Shown piece by piece: positions 8,381-17,700 of a DNA stretch of 64,000 nucleotides. This DNA comes from Murdochiella sp. Marseille-P8839. GTDB lineage: Bacteria; Bacillota; Clostridia; Tissierellales; Peptoniphilaceae. Location of the stretch: NCBI GenBank assembly GCA_019753405.1, contig JAIKLF010000002.1, forward strand, positions 81,400 to 145,399. Reading direction: 5' to 3'. Both the position numbers and the translations under genes were made by a program. The notes under the pieces were generated by a model. The model saw nothing but the letters and a program-made list of their open reading frames with translations, searched no databases and was not told the origin of the DNA. Each line of letters starts with the position of its first letter. Within the stretch, counting starts at the first letter, position 1.

Positions 8381-8454
8381 AACCAGAGACGATCCGCTTT
8401 CCAACAGCAGTGCCAAAAAAGTCACATACCTGCCGCATCCCGTGAAAATTCGCA

Positions 8455-8545
8455 CCATCCGCGAGGCGCCTCTTCGACGAGTCACGACAGTATAAGTATA
8501 ATGGAAAATGAAGTGACGAGGAGAAGCGCGCGTCGAGCGGACGTG
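8455..8545. repeat. Dispersed repeat, inverted relative to 25357-25447
   Basis: The reverse complement of this stretch matches 25357-25447 strongly at both ends (CGTCCGCTCG(A/T)CGC, then CGCTTCTCCTCGTC; and GTGACTCGTCGAAGAGGCG), with a diverged middle. The copies sit in the two repeat-rich intergenic regions, 17 kb apart and in opposite orientation. Confidence 0.7.
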
Positions 8546-8740
8546 CGCGAATTTGCAGAGTGGAAAGTCGAGCAGACACATGCGAATTTGCGGAGCAAAA
8601 CCGAGTGGATGTGTACGAATTAACAGACCGCGTGCCGAGCGGATGTGCGCGAATTTGCGGAGCAAAATCGAGCGGACGTGTGCGAGCATACAGACCGAAA
8701 CGCCAAGAAAACGTGTACGCATTTGCAGAGCAAGATGCTG
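8535..8740. repeat. Tandem repeat, ~33-35 bp units, six degenerate copies
   Basis: Units of the form GAGCGGA(C/T)GTG(C/T)GCGAATTTGC followed by GGAGCAAAA start near 8535, 8570, 8603, 8637, 8670 and 8705. Unit length is not a multiple of three, so no single frame runs through. The block abuts the apbE leader. Confidence 0.75.
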
Positions 8741-8794
8741 AACCGTCGAAAGAATTATAAAGAACCTACCATCACGAACCGGGGGAGAATACGA

Positions 8795-10057
8795 ATGAAA
8801 GCAAAAAAGAAACTACTTGCCTTGGGGCTTGCCCTCAGCATGCTTGTCGGCTGTGGAAACGGAAATGTCGGCGAATTTAATAGTGGAGGCTCCAATAGCA
8901 AGGACGGGCAGACATCCTCCGAGACAGGCACGTCAGAGACAGGCACATCTCAGGGCGAGAGCGGCCAGGGAATGCTGACGAAAGAGGAACTGCAAAAGAT
9001 GCCGTTTTTGGGCGAAGGAACATGGATTACCGGTAAAAACGGCGAAAAATGGTACAAAAACAAAGGAACCTTCTATGATGCCTTTGATACGGTGATTCAG
9101 CTGACCGGCTACACCAAGGACGAAGAAACGTTTAAGAAGGCATTTACGATCTGCCAAAGCGAATTTCAGCGTCTGCATAAACTTTTTGACAATTACCACG
9201 AATACGATGATGTGACCAATTTGATGACGCTAAATCGCACGGCTTCCAAAGCGCCGGTAAAGGTGGAAGATGAATTGTTTTCTCTCCTCCAGTTCAGTAA
9301 GGACAATTACGACAAAACATTGGGCAAAGTTAACATCGCCATGGGCAAGCCTCTTGCGATTTGGCATGGTTTGCGCGAAACGGTCACCGCGGAAAACGAG
9401 CATGACCCGGCAGGAGCGGGCAAAACAATCGCCCTTCCTACTAAGGAGGCATTGAATGAAGCCAATCGTCACAGCAATCTCGACGATCTTGTTTTGGATG
9501 AAGCGAATAGGACGGTACAGATTCGTGACCCCGAATTGCAGCTGGATGCCGGTGCCGTCGCAAAAGGCTATGCGACCGAGTTGGTAGCGAAGAAGTTGCA
9601 GGCGGCAGGTTTGGAGCACGGAATCATCAGTGCCGGCGGGAACGTGAAAACGATCGGAAGCCCCGTCGACGATCGCACGCAATGGAAGGTGGGCATTATG
9701 CATCCGCGGCCGGAACAGAAGGATGTCTTAGCGACCGTTCTGGTATCCGCCGATACGGCTATGGTCACCTCCGGAGACTATCAACGCTACTTCGAACTGG
9801 ACGGGGTGCGTTACGCCCATATTATTGACCCGGAAACCCTCTTTCCGGCAAAACGGTATACGTCTGTCAGCGTCCGAACAGCGGATTCCGGCTTGGCGGA
9901 CTATCTTTCGACGACGTTCTTCATTGCCGATGAAAACGAAGCACAGCAGATTTTGGCTCATTATAGGGATGCCGATGTTGACGTAATCTGGGTGGACCAA
10001 CAAATGAACGTTACGGCAACACCGGAGATCCTACCGGATATTGAGCTGGCTCCCTAA
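8795..10057 (+). CDS. apbE: FAD:protein FMN transferase, lipoprotein (ApbE family)
   Basis: 420 residues. ApbE attaches FMN covalently to threonines of extracytoplasmic flavoproteins such as RnfG/NqrC subunits or small FMN-binding domains. A signal peptide ends in the lipobox LVGC, followed by a Ser/Thr/Gly-rich tether (to about residue 60). Family motifs are LDAGAVAKGYATE, ISAGGNVKTIGSP and SGDYQRYFELDGVRYAHI with HIIDPET. The ATG at 8795 follows GGGGGAG. The frame upstream to 8645 runs into tandem repeats and is rejected. Its flavoprotein targets are not in the window. It stands alone between a repeat region and the pst operon. Confidence 0.92.
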   Translation: MKAKKKLLALGLALSMLVGCGNGNVGEFNSGGSNSKDGQTSSETGTSETGTSQGESGQGMLTKEELQKMPFLGEGTWITGKNGEKWYKNKGTFYDAFDTVIQLTGYTKDEETFKKAFTICQSEFQRLHKLFDNYHEYDDVTNLMTLNRTASKAPVKVEDELFSLLQFSKDNYDKTLGKVNIAMGKPLAIWHGLRETVTAENEHDPAGAGKTIALPTKEALNEANRHSNLDDLVLDEANRTVQIRDPELQLDAGAVAKGYATELVAKKLQAAGLEHGIISAGGNVKTIGSPVDDRTQWKVGIMHPRPEQKDVLATVLVSADTAMVTSGDYQRYFELDGVRYAHIIDPETLFPAKRYTSVSVRTADSGLADYLSTTFFIADENEAQQILAHYRDADVDVIWVDQQMNVTATPEILPDIELAP

Positions 10058-10117
10058 TTCTGTGCAGATGGCCTTCTGCGCCCGTTTACCAACATCTTTG
10101 GGCCATACGGCCTAAAC

Positions 10118-10157
10118 TTAACATAACCTTAACCGAATGCATGGTATGGGCTTAACC
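10118..10157 (+). promoter_or_regulatory. Putative PhoP-binding Pho box upstream of pstS
   Basis: TTAACA (10118-10123) and TTAACC (10129-10134) are spaced 11 bases apart, and a further TTAACC lies at 10152-10157, two helical turns on. This resembles the TT(A/T)ACA direct repeats bound by Gram-positive PhoP. The response regulator gene lies at the end of the same cluster. Confidence 0.6.
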
Positions 10158-10231
10158 TTCCCCTCTTATCCTATGGACGGTACACAGAAATAGGAAAACA
10201 ACAAGGATAAGAAAAGAAGAGGTGGTAGACA

Positions 10232-11230
10232 ATGAAATCGACCATAAAAAAAGTATTCGGTGTGGTATTGGCGCTTGCCTTAGTCGTCACATTGGCGGCA
10301 TGCGGCGGCAATGACAAGAAGGATAACAGTTCGGCTCCGGCGTCGGAAAGCGTCGCAGCGGAGAAATCGGAAGATACGGAAGCGTCTTCAGAAACCTCCG
10401 AAGCGGCCAAAGACGGGGAAGTAGATCCCAGCTTAAAGGGACAGATCAGTGCTTCGGGCTCCTCGGCATTAAAGCCGTTGGCGGATAAAGCAGCGGAAGC
10501 CTTCATGGCGAAAGCAAGCGGCGTGGCCATTACCGTGAATGCCGGCGGTTCGGGTCAGGGATTGAAAGACGTTGCGGCCGGCACCGTCACGCTTGGTATG
10601 TCTGATGTTTTTGCAGAGGAGAAACTGGAAGCCGATCAGGCAAAAGATCTTGTGGATCACAAAGTCTGCATCATCACGATGGCCCCGATCGTCAACGAAA
10701 AGAACACAGTGGGCGATTTGACCCAGCAGCAGATGATCGACATCTTCTCCGGCAAAGTCACGAACTGGAAAGAAGTTGGCGGCGCTGACCTGCCCATCAT
10801 GCTGATTACGCGTCCTTCATCTTCAGGTACTCGCGCACTGTTCACGAAGTTCGCATTGAACGGCACGGAAGAGACCATGGGATCCATGGAAACGGACAAC
10901 TCCGGCGAGCTGCTCCAGAGCGTCAAACAAAACGAAGGTGCAATCGGCTACGTTGCACTGTCCTACCTGGTCGGTGATCAGGGCAAAGGGGTTAAAGCGG
11001 TGAAACTGGACGGCGTGGAGCCGAATCTCGAGAACACCTACAGCGGAAAATACCCGGTATGGGGCTTCGAGCATGTGTACACCAAAGGAGAAGCCACGAC
11101 GCCGGCAAAAGAGTTCCTGGATTACTTCATGGGTGAGGAATTCGGCAAGAACATCGAAGAGATGGGCTACGGCGTATCGTCCAAACTTGCTCCGGAAGCG
11201 ATGACCGGGCATGACACGCCTTCAAAATAA
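10232..11230 (+). CDS. pstS: Phosphate ABC transporter substrate-binding lipoprotein PstS
   Basis: 332 residues. The signal peptide has lipobox LAAC, then a Ser/Glu/Ala-rich tether to about residue 70, then a periplasmic-binding fold. Typical PstS motifs are ISASGSSALKPL near the N-terminus, TVNAGGSGQGLKDV, TRPSSSGTRALF (phosphate-binding loop) and GAIGYVALSY. It captures phosphate for PstCAB. Preceded by a probable Pho box and followed by an attenuator-like hairpin, so it should be made in excess over the membrane subunits. First gene of pstSCAB-phoU-phoPR. Confidence 0.95.
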   Translation: MKSTIKKVFGVVLALALVVTLAACGGNDKKDNSSAPASESVAAEKSEDTEASSETSEAAKDGEVDPSLKGQISASGSSALKPLADKAAEAFMAKASGVAITVNAGGSGQGLKDVAAGTVTLGMSDVFAEEKLEADQAKDLVDHKVCIITMAPIVNEKNTVGDLTQQQMIDIFSGKVTNWKEVGGADLPIMLITRPSSSGTRALFTKFALNGTEETMGSMETDNSGELLQSVKQNEGAIGYVALSYLVGDQGKGVKAVKLDGVEPNLENTYSGKYPVWGFEHVYTKGEATTPAKEFLDYFMGEEFGKNIEEMGYGVSSKLAPEAMTGHDTPSK

Positions 11231-11290
11231 CGCACGTCTCCTTCCGGCATCCGTATGTCGGAGGACAAAGAACGGACAATAGGGAACGGA

Positions 11291-11325
11291 GGCATTGTGG
11301 AATGACAGTTTCGCAATGCCTTTTT
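11291..11325 (+). terminator. Attenuator/terminator between pstS and pstC
   Basis: GGCATTG (11291-11297) pairs with CAATGCC (11314-11320), followed by TTTTTC. Partial termination here would leave pstS more abundant than pstCAB. Confidence 0.6.
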
Positions 11326-11359
11326 CTTAGCTGTACTGCAAATGAGATAGGACGTGCAT

Positions 11360-12400
11360 ATGACGACGAAACAACAAGAACAGGCGACGGCAAATAGTAT
11401 GCCGACGCAAAAAAGGCTGCGCACGCCTGCGGGAGAAAAGTTCAGACGAGAATGGTTGGGACGGGGATTCGTGACGCTTATGGGTCTCATCATCATCGTT
11501 ATCACGATTTCCATCCTCCTGTTTCTTCTGGTGCGTGGGACGGCTTCCTTTACGCAGTTCCAACACAGTGTGTCGGACTTTTTGACGGATGCGAACTGGG
11601 CGCCGACCGATTCCTTCAACAAACCGGGCGAAGGTTCCATTGGCGCAGCGGTATTCATTTTTGGTTCCATCATCACGTGTGGATTGGCAATTCTTCTGGC
11701 CACCCCGTTTTCACTCGGCGCGGCGATTTTTATGACGGAAATTGCGCCAAAGGCCGGGCAAAAAATCTTCCAGCCGGCCGTAGAAATCTTTGTGGGTATT
11801 CCGTCCATCGTCTATGGCTGGGTGGGCTTGACGGTGTTGGTACCTTGGATTCGCGATACCTTTAAGGCGCCGGTCGGCGGTTATTCTGTCCTTGCCGCGG
11901 TGATTGTATTGACCGTAATGATCTTTCCGACAATTACCACCTATATCACCGATACTATTCGGGGCGTGCCGGACAGCTATCGTCAGGCCGCGTACGGCAT
12001 GGGCTCCACGCGCTGGCAGGTGATTAAAAACGTCGTGATACCGGCGTCCAGTACAGGAATCTATACGGGCATCATCCTCGGATTGGCGCGTGCCTTCGGG
12101 GAAGCGCTGGCGGTTTCCATGGTCATCGGTCGAACACGGCTATTTCCCCAGAGTATTCTTCACCCTACGGCGAACATCACGGGCATTCTTGCCTCCGACA
12201 TGGGCAACACCATTGACGGAAGTGAAGCGAACATGGCGTTGTGGAGCCTAGCGCTTCTGCTGATGCTCATTTCCATTCTGTTCATCGTACTCATTCATTT
12301 CTTCTCCGCAAAGCAGAAAAATAAACTGGATCAGGAGCATAAAGCGATGAAGGCGGCGGAGAAAAAAGAACCCTTGTTGGAAGAGGAGGTGGCCGGATGA
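11360..12400 (+). CDS. pstC: Phosphate ABC transporter permease PstC
   Basis: About 346 residues: a polar N-terminal tail of ~35, then six hydrophobic helices, with the EAA-type loop (DSYRQAAYGMGSTRWQVIK) characteristic of PstC/A. Forms the membrane channel with PstA. A GTG at 11354 is in frame but has no room for a ribosome-binding site; AGGA at 11349-11352 is correctly spaced for the ATG at 11360. The C-terminus has a charged Lys/Glu tail. The stop overlaps the pstA start by four bases. Confidence 0.95.
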   Translation: MTTKQQEQATANSMPTQKRLRTPAGEKFRREWLGRGFVTLMGLIIIVITISILLFLLVRGTASFTQFQHSVSDFLTDANWAPTDSFNKPGEGSIGAAVFIFGSIITCGLAILLATPFSLGAAIFMTEIAPKAGQKIFQPAVEIFVGIPSIVYGWVGLTVLVPWIRDTFKAPVGGYSVLAAVIVLTVMIFPTITTYITDTIRGVPDSYRQAAYGMGSTRWQVIKNVVIPASSTGIYTGIILGLARAFGEALAVSMVIGRTRLFPQSILHPTANITGILASDMGNTIDGSEANMALWSLALLLMLISILFIVLIHFFSAKQKNKLDQEHKAMKAAEKKEPLLEEEVAG

Positions 12401-13296
12401 ATGAGCGTATGCGTTCGCGTATTTCGCGGGCAAAACGAATCGATCGTCTGATGACCTTATTGTTTACCGCGATTGGCGGATTCTTTCTCGTGTTCATTTT
12501 GTTTCTTGCCGGTTATATTATCATCGGTGGACTGATGAGCTATTTCCCGGGCGTGCTTTCGTTTTCGTCCAAGGGCATCGGCAACCAGCTGTTTAATACC
12601 ATTTATCTTCTGTTTCTTTCCCTGGTGTTCAGCTGTCTTGTGGGTATTCCTGCCGGCATCTATATGGCGGAATACGCGGGAAAGGGAAAAACGACTGAGT
12701 TTTTGCGTATGAGCATTGAGTCGCTTTCGTCACTGCCGTCAATTGTTATCGGCTTGTTCGGCTATCTGGCTTTCGTGCTGAGCTTCGGCGCGAGTTGGAA
12801 CTTAATGGCCGGCGCGATTACGGTATCTATTCTGAGCATTCCGCTCATTACAACGTCAACTGAGGATGCCATTCGCGCCCTCCCTCCCAGCTTCGTCGAA
12901 GGTAGTATGGCGCTCGGCTCCACGCATTGGTATGCCATCGTGCACACTCTTTTACCGGCGGCGCTTCCACGCATCGGCTCAGGCATTATCCTGGCCGCCG
13001 GTCGTGTGTTCGGTGAGGCGACCGCGCTCATGTATACCGCCGGTATGTCAACGCGCATCGATTGGTCCAACTGGGATTTAACTTCCCCGTTAAATGCACT
13101 CAACCCGTTCCGTACAGGAGAAACGCTTGCCTTGCACATCTGGGTTATGCGTTCCGAAGCGGTGGATCCGAACAGCGCCAAGATTGCCAACTTCTCGGCT
13201 GCGATTTTAGTTATCGTCGTGCTGCTCTTCTCCCTTGCCGCGCGAAAAATTGTCAGCAATATTAACAAGAAACAAACGGGAAGCGAGAAGAAATAG
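12397..13296 (+). CDS. pstA: Phosphate ABC transporter permease PstA
   Basis: 299 residues, six hydrophobic helices, with the permease loop PPSFVEGSMALGSTHWYAIV. Partner of PstC. Translationally coupled through an ATGA overlap with pstC and preceded by GAAGAGGAGG. 45 bases separate it from pstB. Confidence 0.95.
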   Translation: MNERMRSRISRAKRIDRLMTLLFTAIGGFFLVFILFLAGYIIIGGLMSYFPGVLSFSSKGIGNQLFNTIYLLFLSLVFSCLVGIPAGIYMAEYAGKGKTTEFLRMSIESLSSLPSIVIGLFGYLAFVLSFGASWNLMAGAITVSILSIPLITTSTEDAIRALPPSFVEGSMALGSTHWYAIVHTLLPAALPRIGSGIILAAGRVFGEATALMYTAGMSTRIDWSNWDLTSPLNALNPFRTGETLALHIWVMRSEAVDPNSAKIANFSAAILVIVVLLFSLAARKIVSNINKKQTGSEKK

Positions 13297-13341
13297 CGCC
13301 TCGGAGCAAAACGACGTCGCAAAGGAGAGTAGAGGACTACT

Positions 13342-14109
13342 ATGGACAACAAACAACAGCCGCTTAAATTTGAAGTTTCCAATCTGGATTTTTACTATGG
13401 CACATTCCAGGCACTCAAAGGCATTGATATGGACGTGAAGGCGAATCAGATTACCGCGTTCATCGGCCCGTCCGGATGCGGAAAATCAACGTTTTTGAAG
13501 ACCATCAATCGTATGAACGACCTCATTCCTGAAACGCGTGTGGAGGGGATGCTTTGCATGGACGGAAAAGATGTCTACAAGGATATGGATGCCTTGGAAT
13601 TGCGCAAGCGCGTCGGAATGGTCTTCCAACAGCCGAATCCCTTTCCAAAGAGTGTGTATGACAATGTGGCCTACGGTCCGCGAATCAACGGCATCAAAGA
13701 TCGTAAGACATTGGATGAGATCGTCGAGCGCAGTCTGAAAGAGGCGGCGATTTGGGATGAGTTAAAGGATCGTCTGCATAAAAGCGCGCTGGGGCTTTCC
13801 GGCGGACAGCAACAGCGCCTTTGCATCGCACGTACTCTCGCGGTAGAACCGGAAGTCATTCTGATGGATGAGCCGACGTCCGCATTGGATCCGATTTCGA
13901 CAACGAAAATCGAAGACTTGATGTTCGAGCTGAAAAAGGAATTTACGATCATTATCGTCACCCATAATATGCAACAGGCGACGCGTATTGCCGATGAAAC
14001 GGGCTTCTTTTATCTGGGCGAGCTCATCGAATTCGGGGACACCGTGCAAATTTTTGAGAATCCGCGCTATGAACGCACGGAACGTTATGTTACCGGTCAT
14101 TTCGGTTGA
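13342..14109 (+). CDS. pstB: Phosphate ABC transporter ATPase PstB
   Basis: 255 residues. Walker [11 protein letters not shown]-loop [11 protein letters not shown] (the PstB-typical NPFPKS), signature LSGGQQQRL, Walker [13 protein letters not shown] and H-loop VTHN. Energises phosphate import through PstCA. Start preceded by AAAGGAG. The next gene, phoU, starts 24 bases later. Confidence 0.97.
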   Translation: MDNKQQPLKFEVSNLDFYYGTFQALKGIDMDVKANQITAFIGPSGCGKSTFLKTINRMNDLIPETRVEGMLCMDGKDVYKDMDALELRKRVGMVFQQPNPFPKSVYDNVAYGPRINGIKDRKTLDEIVERSLKEAAIWDELKDRLHKSALGLSGGQQQRLCIARTLAVEPEVILMDEPTSALDPISTTKIEDLMFELKKEFTIIIVTHNMQQATRIADETGFFYLGELIEFGDTVQIFENPRYERTERYVTGHFG

Positions 14110-14133
14110 TCATCGCGGCAACGGAGGAAAACT

Positions 14134-14787
14134 ATGCGGAACAACTTTGTGAATAAATTGGAAGAGCTCAATGCCAATTTGGTAGAAATGGGCGAGATGG
14201 TCAATCAATCCCTGTCCTATGCGTTGGGAGCACTGATCAGCAAGGATAAGGAACAGATTGACTATGTTTTGCAACAGGAAGAAAAGATCAATCATTTCTC
14301 TTCCGAAATTGAACAACAGGCGTTGCTGCTTCTGCTCAAGGAACAGCCTTTGGCGCGCGACTTTCGGTTCATTTCGGCGGCGATTCGCATGAACACCGAC
14401 TTGGAACGCATCGGCGATCAGGCGGAAGACATTGCCGTGTTGGTGAAGCAGATGCTGACATTCGGATATCAGGAGGCGAATCTCGGCAGCCTGACCAAAA
14501 TGTCGGAAATTACGCAAACGATGGTATCCGATGCCGTACGTGCCTTCGTTGAAGGAGACAGCGCGTTGGCCTATCATGCCGCTGAGATGGACGATGAGGT
14601 GGATGCTCTCTTTATGAAGGTTCGTGAAGAGATCATTGCTGAGATTCGTGCGGAGACCATTGAAGCGAATTTGGTGATTGACTTGTTGATGATTTCCAAA
14701 TATCTGGAACGCAGCGCCGATCATGCCCAAAATATCGCGGAAGCCGTGGTATACTCGATAACGGGGGCAATGGAAAAATTTAACTGA
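14134..14787 (+). CDS. phoU: Phosphate signalling/uptake regulator PhoU
   Basis: 217 residues, all helical, with the two three-helix PhoU repeats. Each carries the metal-binding E/DxxxD type motif (NTDLERIGDQAEDI near 88 and SKYLERSADHAQNI near 190). PhoU couples the Pst transporter to the PhoR kinase and dampens the response in high phosphate. GGAGG precedes the ATG. A weak GC hairpin with TTTT lies between this gene and the regulator (14791-14820). Confidence 0.95.
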   Translation: MRNNFVNKLEELNANLVEMGEMVNQSLSYALGALISKDKEQIDYVLQQEEKINHFSSEIEQQALLLLLKEQPLARDFRFISAAIRMNTDLERIGDQAEDIAVLVKQMLTFGYQEANLGSLTKMSEITQTMVSDAVRAFVEGDSALAYHAAEMDDEVDALFMKVREEIIAEIRAETIEANLVIDLLMISKYLERSADHAQNIAEAVVYSITGAMEKFN

Positions 14788-14837
14788 CCTTTTGCCGCCC
14801 GAATTTTTTGGACGGCTTTTATGATCGTGAGGATGGC

Positions 14838-15521
14838 ATGAAACAGGTTTATATTGTAGAAGATGATCAAAATATTCGCGAACTGATCAGCTACGCGCTC
14901 AACAATAACGGTTATAAAGCTCGTGGATTCGAGGATGCGAAGGCGCTTTATGCGGCGCTCGACAGCGATGGTGCGCCCATTCTGTTTTTGCTGGATATCA
15001 TGCTGGAGGGGGAAGACGGGTATTCGATTTTGTCCACGATTCGCAATCGTGTCGATACCAAAGAAATTCCTGTCATCATGGTCACGGCGAAGACGAGTGA
15101 ATTTGAAAAGGTGCGCGGTCTCGACATGGGCGCGGACGATTATGTCACCAAGCCGTTCGGCGTACTGGAACTGCTTAGCCGTGTGAAGGCGGTTTTGCGC
15201 CGCTACGGCGAAAGTGAAGAGCGTTCTCTCTTGGTGCATAACGAAATTGCGATGGATCCGAAGAAGAGAGAGACAATCGTCGGCGGCAAACCGGTTCAGC
15301 TGACCTATAAGGAATTTGAACTGCTCTACTATCTGATGAATAATCTGGACGTTGTTCTTTCGCGCGACCGTATTATGAATGCGATTTGGGGTTACGATTA
15401 TGCTGGCGAAACCCGTACGGTTGACGTGCATATTCGCGCGTTACGCCAGAAACTTGGCGATGCCGGCCGGTATATCAAAACCGTGCGAAACGTCGGGTAT
15501 AAACTGAGCAAAGAGGCTTAA
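14838..15521 (+). CDS. phoP: Phosphate response regulator, OmpR/PhoB family
   Basis: 227 residues. Receiver domain with phospho-acceptor D53 (FLLDIMLEGEDG), acidic pair ED8-9 and the conserved K in DYVTKPFG, then an OmpR-type winged-helix domain ending in RTVDVHIRALRQKLG. The ATG at 14838 follows GTGAGGA; the in-frame TTG at 14808 is rejected. Position behind pstSCAB-phoU and before a histidine kinase identifies it as the PhoP/PhoB-type regulator. It probably binds the TTAAC(A/C) repeats upstream of pstS. Confidence 0.92.
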   Translation: MKQVYIVEDDQNIRELISYALNNNGYKARGFEDAKALYAALDSDGAPILFLLDIMLEGEDGYSILSTIRNRVDTKEIPVIMVTAKTSEFEKVRGLDMGADDYVTKPFGVLELLSRVKAVLRRYGESEERSLLVHNEIAMDPKKRETIVGGKPVQLTYKEFELLYYLMNNLDVVLSRDRIMNAIWGYDYAGETRTVDVHIRALRQKLGDAGRYIKTVRNVGYKLSKEA

Positions 15522-15539
15522 CCGGGCGGAGGATCAAGC

Positions 15540-16670
15540 ATGAAGCGCAATATTTGGCGTCATTTTTTAGGAGCCGGCATGATTTTTGCCGGCATTTCTT
15601 CTCTTATTTGTGTCGGTCTTTTGCAGGTGATTTTGCCGAAAAGCAACGTAGGCCAGCGTATTCCGCTGATCATCGGCGTCGTTGTGGTGTTGCTCATCAC
15701 GGCGCTGGCGCTTTCAGCGATTTTTACGCAGCGCATCTACAACGAGAGCCTTCGTCCTTTGCGCATACTGGTGCGCTATTGGAAGGATTTGCTTTCCGGG
15801 AAGGACACGGACGGCCTTCCTGCACAGGAAGCCGAAGAGATGTTGGCAAGCCTCTTGGATACCGAAGAGGAACGCGAGAATTTTTTTCAACAGCTGGCCA
15901 ATGTACGGGAAAATGAAACGATGAGACGCCAGTTTTCCGCGAATGTCAGCCATGAACTCAAAAGTCCGTTAACATCCATCAACGGGTATGCCGAACTGAT
16001 CGCCTCGGGGATGGTGAATCCGGAAGACACCCGTCGTTTTGCCGACATTATTCATCGCGAGGGGGTTCGCCTACTCAACATGATCAACGAAATCATTCAG
16101 CTTTCTCAATTTGATACGGGCTATTCCGATTTTGACCAACGCGAAGAGGTGGATCTCCACGAGGTGCTGCGCGAAGAAATGACCTCACTTTCCTCCATGG
16201 CCGAGGAACGCCATGTGCGCTTAGAGAGCGATGTGGTCGGGGAGGGAGAATCCGATCGCGTCGTGCTGTTTGGTAATCGGCGCCTTTTGGCGGATGTTTT
16301 GCGCAATCTGCTCAGCAATGCGATTAAATATTCCAAACCGAACGGGGGATATGTCTTGACAAAGTTGCGTCAGGATGAACACAATGTAAGCATCATTGTG
16401 GAAGATGACGGCATCGGTATTGCCCCGGAATACCAGAAGCGCGTATTTGAACGCTTTTTTACGGTGGATCCGGGCAGAACGCGCAGAGACGGCTCAGGAA
16501 CGGGATTGGGTTTGTCCCTGGTCAAGCATATTGTTCAGGTGCATGGAGGAATTCTGCGCCTGGACAGCGAATTGGGTAAAGGATCGCGTTTTTCGATTCT
16601 CCTGCCGCGTGACGCGAAAGAAACCGCATCCGTCACGACCGAAACGTCATCGCAAGAGAAGGAGAACTAA
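15540..16670 (+). CDS. phoR: Sensor histidine kinase PhoR
   Basis: 376 residues. Two hydrophobic helices (about 12-30 and 38-62) are joined by only a few residues, so there is almost no extracytoplasmic sensor domain. The H-box FSANVSHELKSPLTS, N-box NLLSNAIKYS, G1 VEDDGIGI and G2 GSGTGLGLSLV make up a complete HisKA-HATPase core. The lack of a sensor domain fits phosphate sensing through PstSCAB-PhoU. GGAGG precedes the ATG. tdh follows 46 bases later with no terminator between. Confidence 0.93.
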   Translation: MKRNIWRHFLGAGMIFAGISSLICVGLLQVILPKSNVGQRIPLIIGVVVVLLITALALSAIFTQRIYNESLRPLRILVRYWKDLLSGKDTDGLPAQEAEEMLASLLDTEEERENFFQQLANVRENETMRRQFSANVSHELKSPLTSINGYAELIASGMVNPEDTRRFADIIHREGVRLLNMINEIIQLSQFDTGYSDFDQREEVDLHEVLREEMTSLSSMAEERHVRLESDVVGEGESDRVVLFGNRRLLADVLRNLLSNAIKYSKPNGGYVLTKLRQDEHNVSIIVEDDGIGIAPEYQKRVFERFFTVDPGRTRRDGSGTGLGLSLVKHIVQVHGGILRLDSELGKGSRFSILLPRDAKETASVTTETSSQEKEN

Positions 16671-16716
16671 CCTTCCGACGACGAACATGGCGGAATGGGC
16701 CTACCAAGGAGAAGGA

Positions 16717-17670
16717 ATGAAAACGATTCTGATCACAGGCGGCCTGGGGCAGATCGGCACGGAACTGTCGACCTATCTGCGTCGGGCGTACGGAACGAAC
16801 AACGTCATTGTCACGGATGTCGTGAAGAAGGAATCCCCCGTTGTAGAGGAGGGACCTTTTGAACAACTGGACGTGACCGACGGCAAGCGGCTGGCGGAAT
16901 TGGTGGATCGCTATCATGTGGATACGGTAATGCATCTGGCGGCGTTGTTGTCCGCCGTGGCAGAAGCGCATCCGCAAGCAGCGTATCGCATCAATCTCGA
17001 CGGCCTTTTTCAGGTGTTGGAAGTGGCACGCGAAAAGCGACTGGCGGTCTTTACGCCAAGTTCCATCGGTGCCTTCGGTGCATCCACGCCGAAAGTGACG
17101 CCGCAGGATACCATCCAACGTCCGAGCACGATGTATGGCGTGACGAAAGTCGCAGGCGAGCTCCTATGTGATTACTATTTTCACCGCTTCGGTGTGGATA
17201 CGCGCGGCGTGCGTTTTCCGGGCCTGATTTCGTATGCGGCGCTTCCGGGCGGTGGAACGACCGATTACGCGGTGGACATTTATTATGCGGCACTGAAAGT
17301 GGGGCATTATGACTGCCCCATCGCGGCGGGAACGTTGATGGATATGATGTATATTCCGGATGCGCTGCGCGCCGTGCACGAGCTGATGGAAGCGGATCCG
17401 ACGAAATTAAAGCATCGCAATGCCTTTAATATTGCGGCCATGAGCTTTGCGCCGGAGGAGATCGCCGCGGCCATTCAACAGGAATTGCCCTCGTTCACCA
17501 TGTCGTATAAGGTCAATCCCATTTTGCAGGCCATTGCCGATTCCTGGCCGGATAAACTGGACGATACGGCGGCTCGTGAGGAATGGGGCTGGAAGGCGCT
17601 TTATGACCTGAAAACGATGACGAAAGATATGTTGCAGAATCTACGGCCGCGTTTGGTCGAGACAAAATAA
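16717..17670 (+). CDS. tdh: L-threonine 3-dehydrogenase, NAD-epimerase (SDR) type
   Basis: 317 residues. Oxidises L-threonine to 2-amino-3-oxobutyrate with NAD. Extended SDR fold: N-terminal TGGLGQIG nucleotide motif, DVTD near 60, a catalytic S/T in FTPSSIGAFG, and YxxxK as YGVTK. The C-terminal half contains the threonine-dehydrogenase-type GGGTTDYAVDIYYAAL and MMYIPDA. The ATG at 16717 follows AAGGAGAAGG; longer frames to 16396 overlap phoR. The next gene, kbl, completes the two-step cleavage of threonine to glycine and acetyl-CoA. Confidence 0.93.
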   Translation: MKTILITGGLGQIGTELSTYLRRAYGTNNVIVTDVVKKESPVVEEGPFEQLDVTDGKRLAELVDRYHVDTVMHLAALLSAVAEAHPQAAYRINLDGLFQVLEVAREKRLAVFTPSSIGAFGASTPKVTPQDTIQRPSTMYGVTKVAGELLCDYYFHRFGVDTRGVRFPGLISYAALPGGGTTDYAVDIYYAALKVGHYDCPIAAGTLMDMMYIPDALRAVHELMEADPTKLKHRNAFNIAAMSFAPEEIAAAIQQELPSFTMSYKVNPILQAIADSWPDKLDDTAAREEWGWKALYDLKTMTKDMLQNLRPRLVETK

Positions 17671-17700
17671 GAACGTTGCCCGGAACGAAAGGAGCTGGCC

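Larger units (their letters stand above)
7390..8794. other. 1.4-kb gene-free region made mostly of repeats
   Basis: Between the tRNA-Val terminator and apbE I find no supported gene. The content is hairpin arrays A and B, a 42-bp repeat pair, a dispersed inverted repeat and a 34-bp tandem array. 7390-7582 holds nothing I recognise (a 71-codon frame at 7421 lacks a ribosome-binding site). Confidence 0.75.

Noticed and set aside
7948-8445. 165-codon Lys/Arg-rich gene across array B
   Set aside because: Open only because the repeat period is a multiple of three. No ribosome-binding site, and the frame runs on into a different repeat.
11167-11808. 213-codon minus-strand frame opposite pstC
   Set aside because: Shadow of pstS/pstC on the other strand with no ribosome-binding site, and its product is not protein-like.
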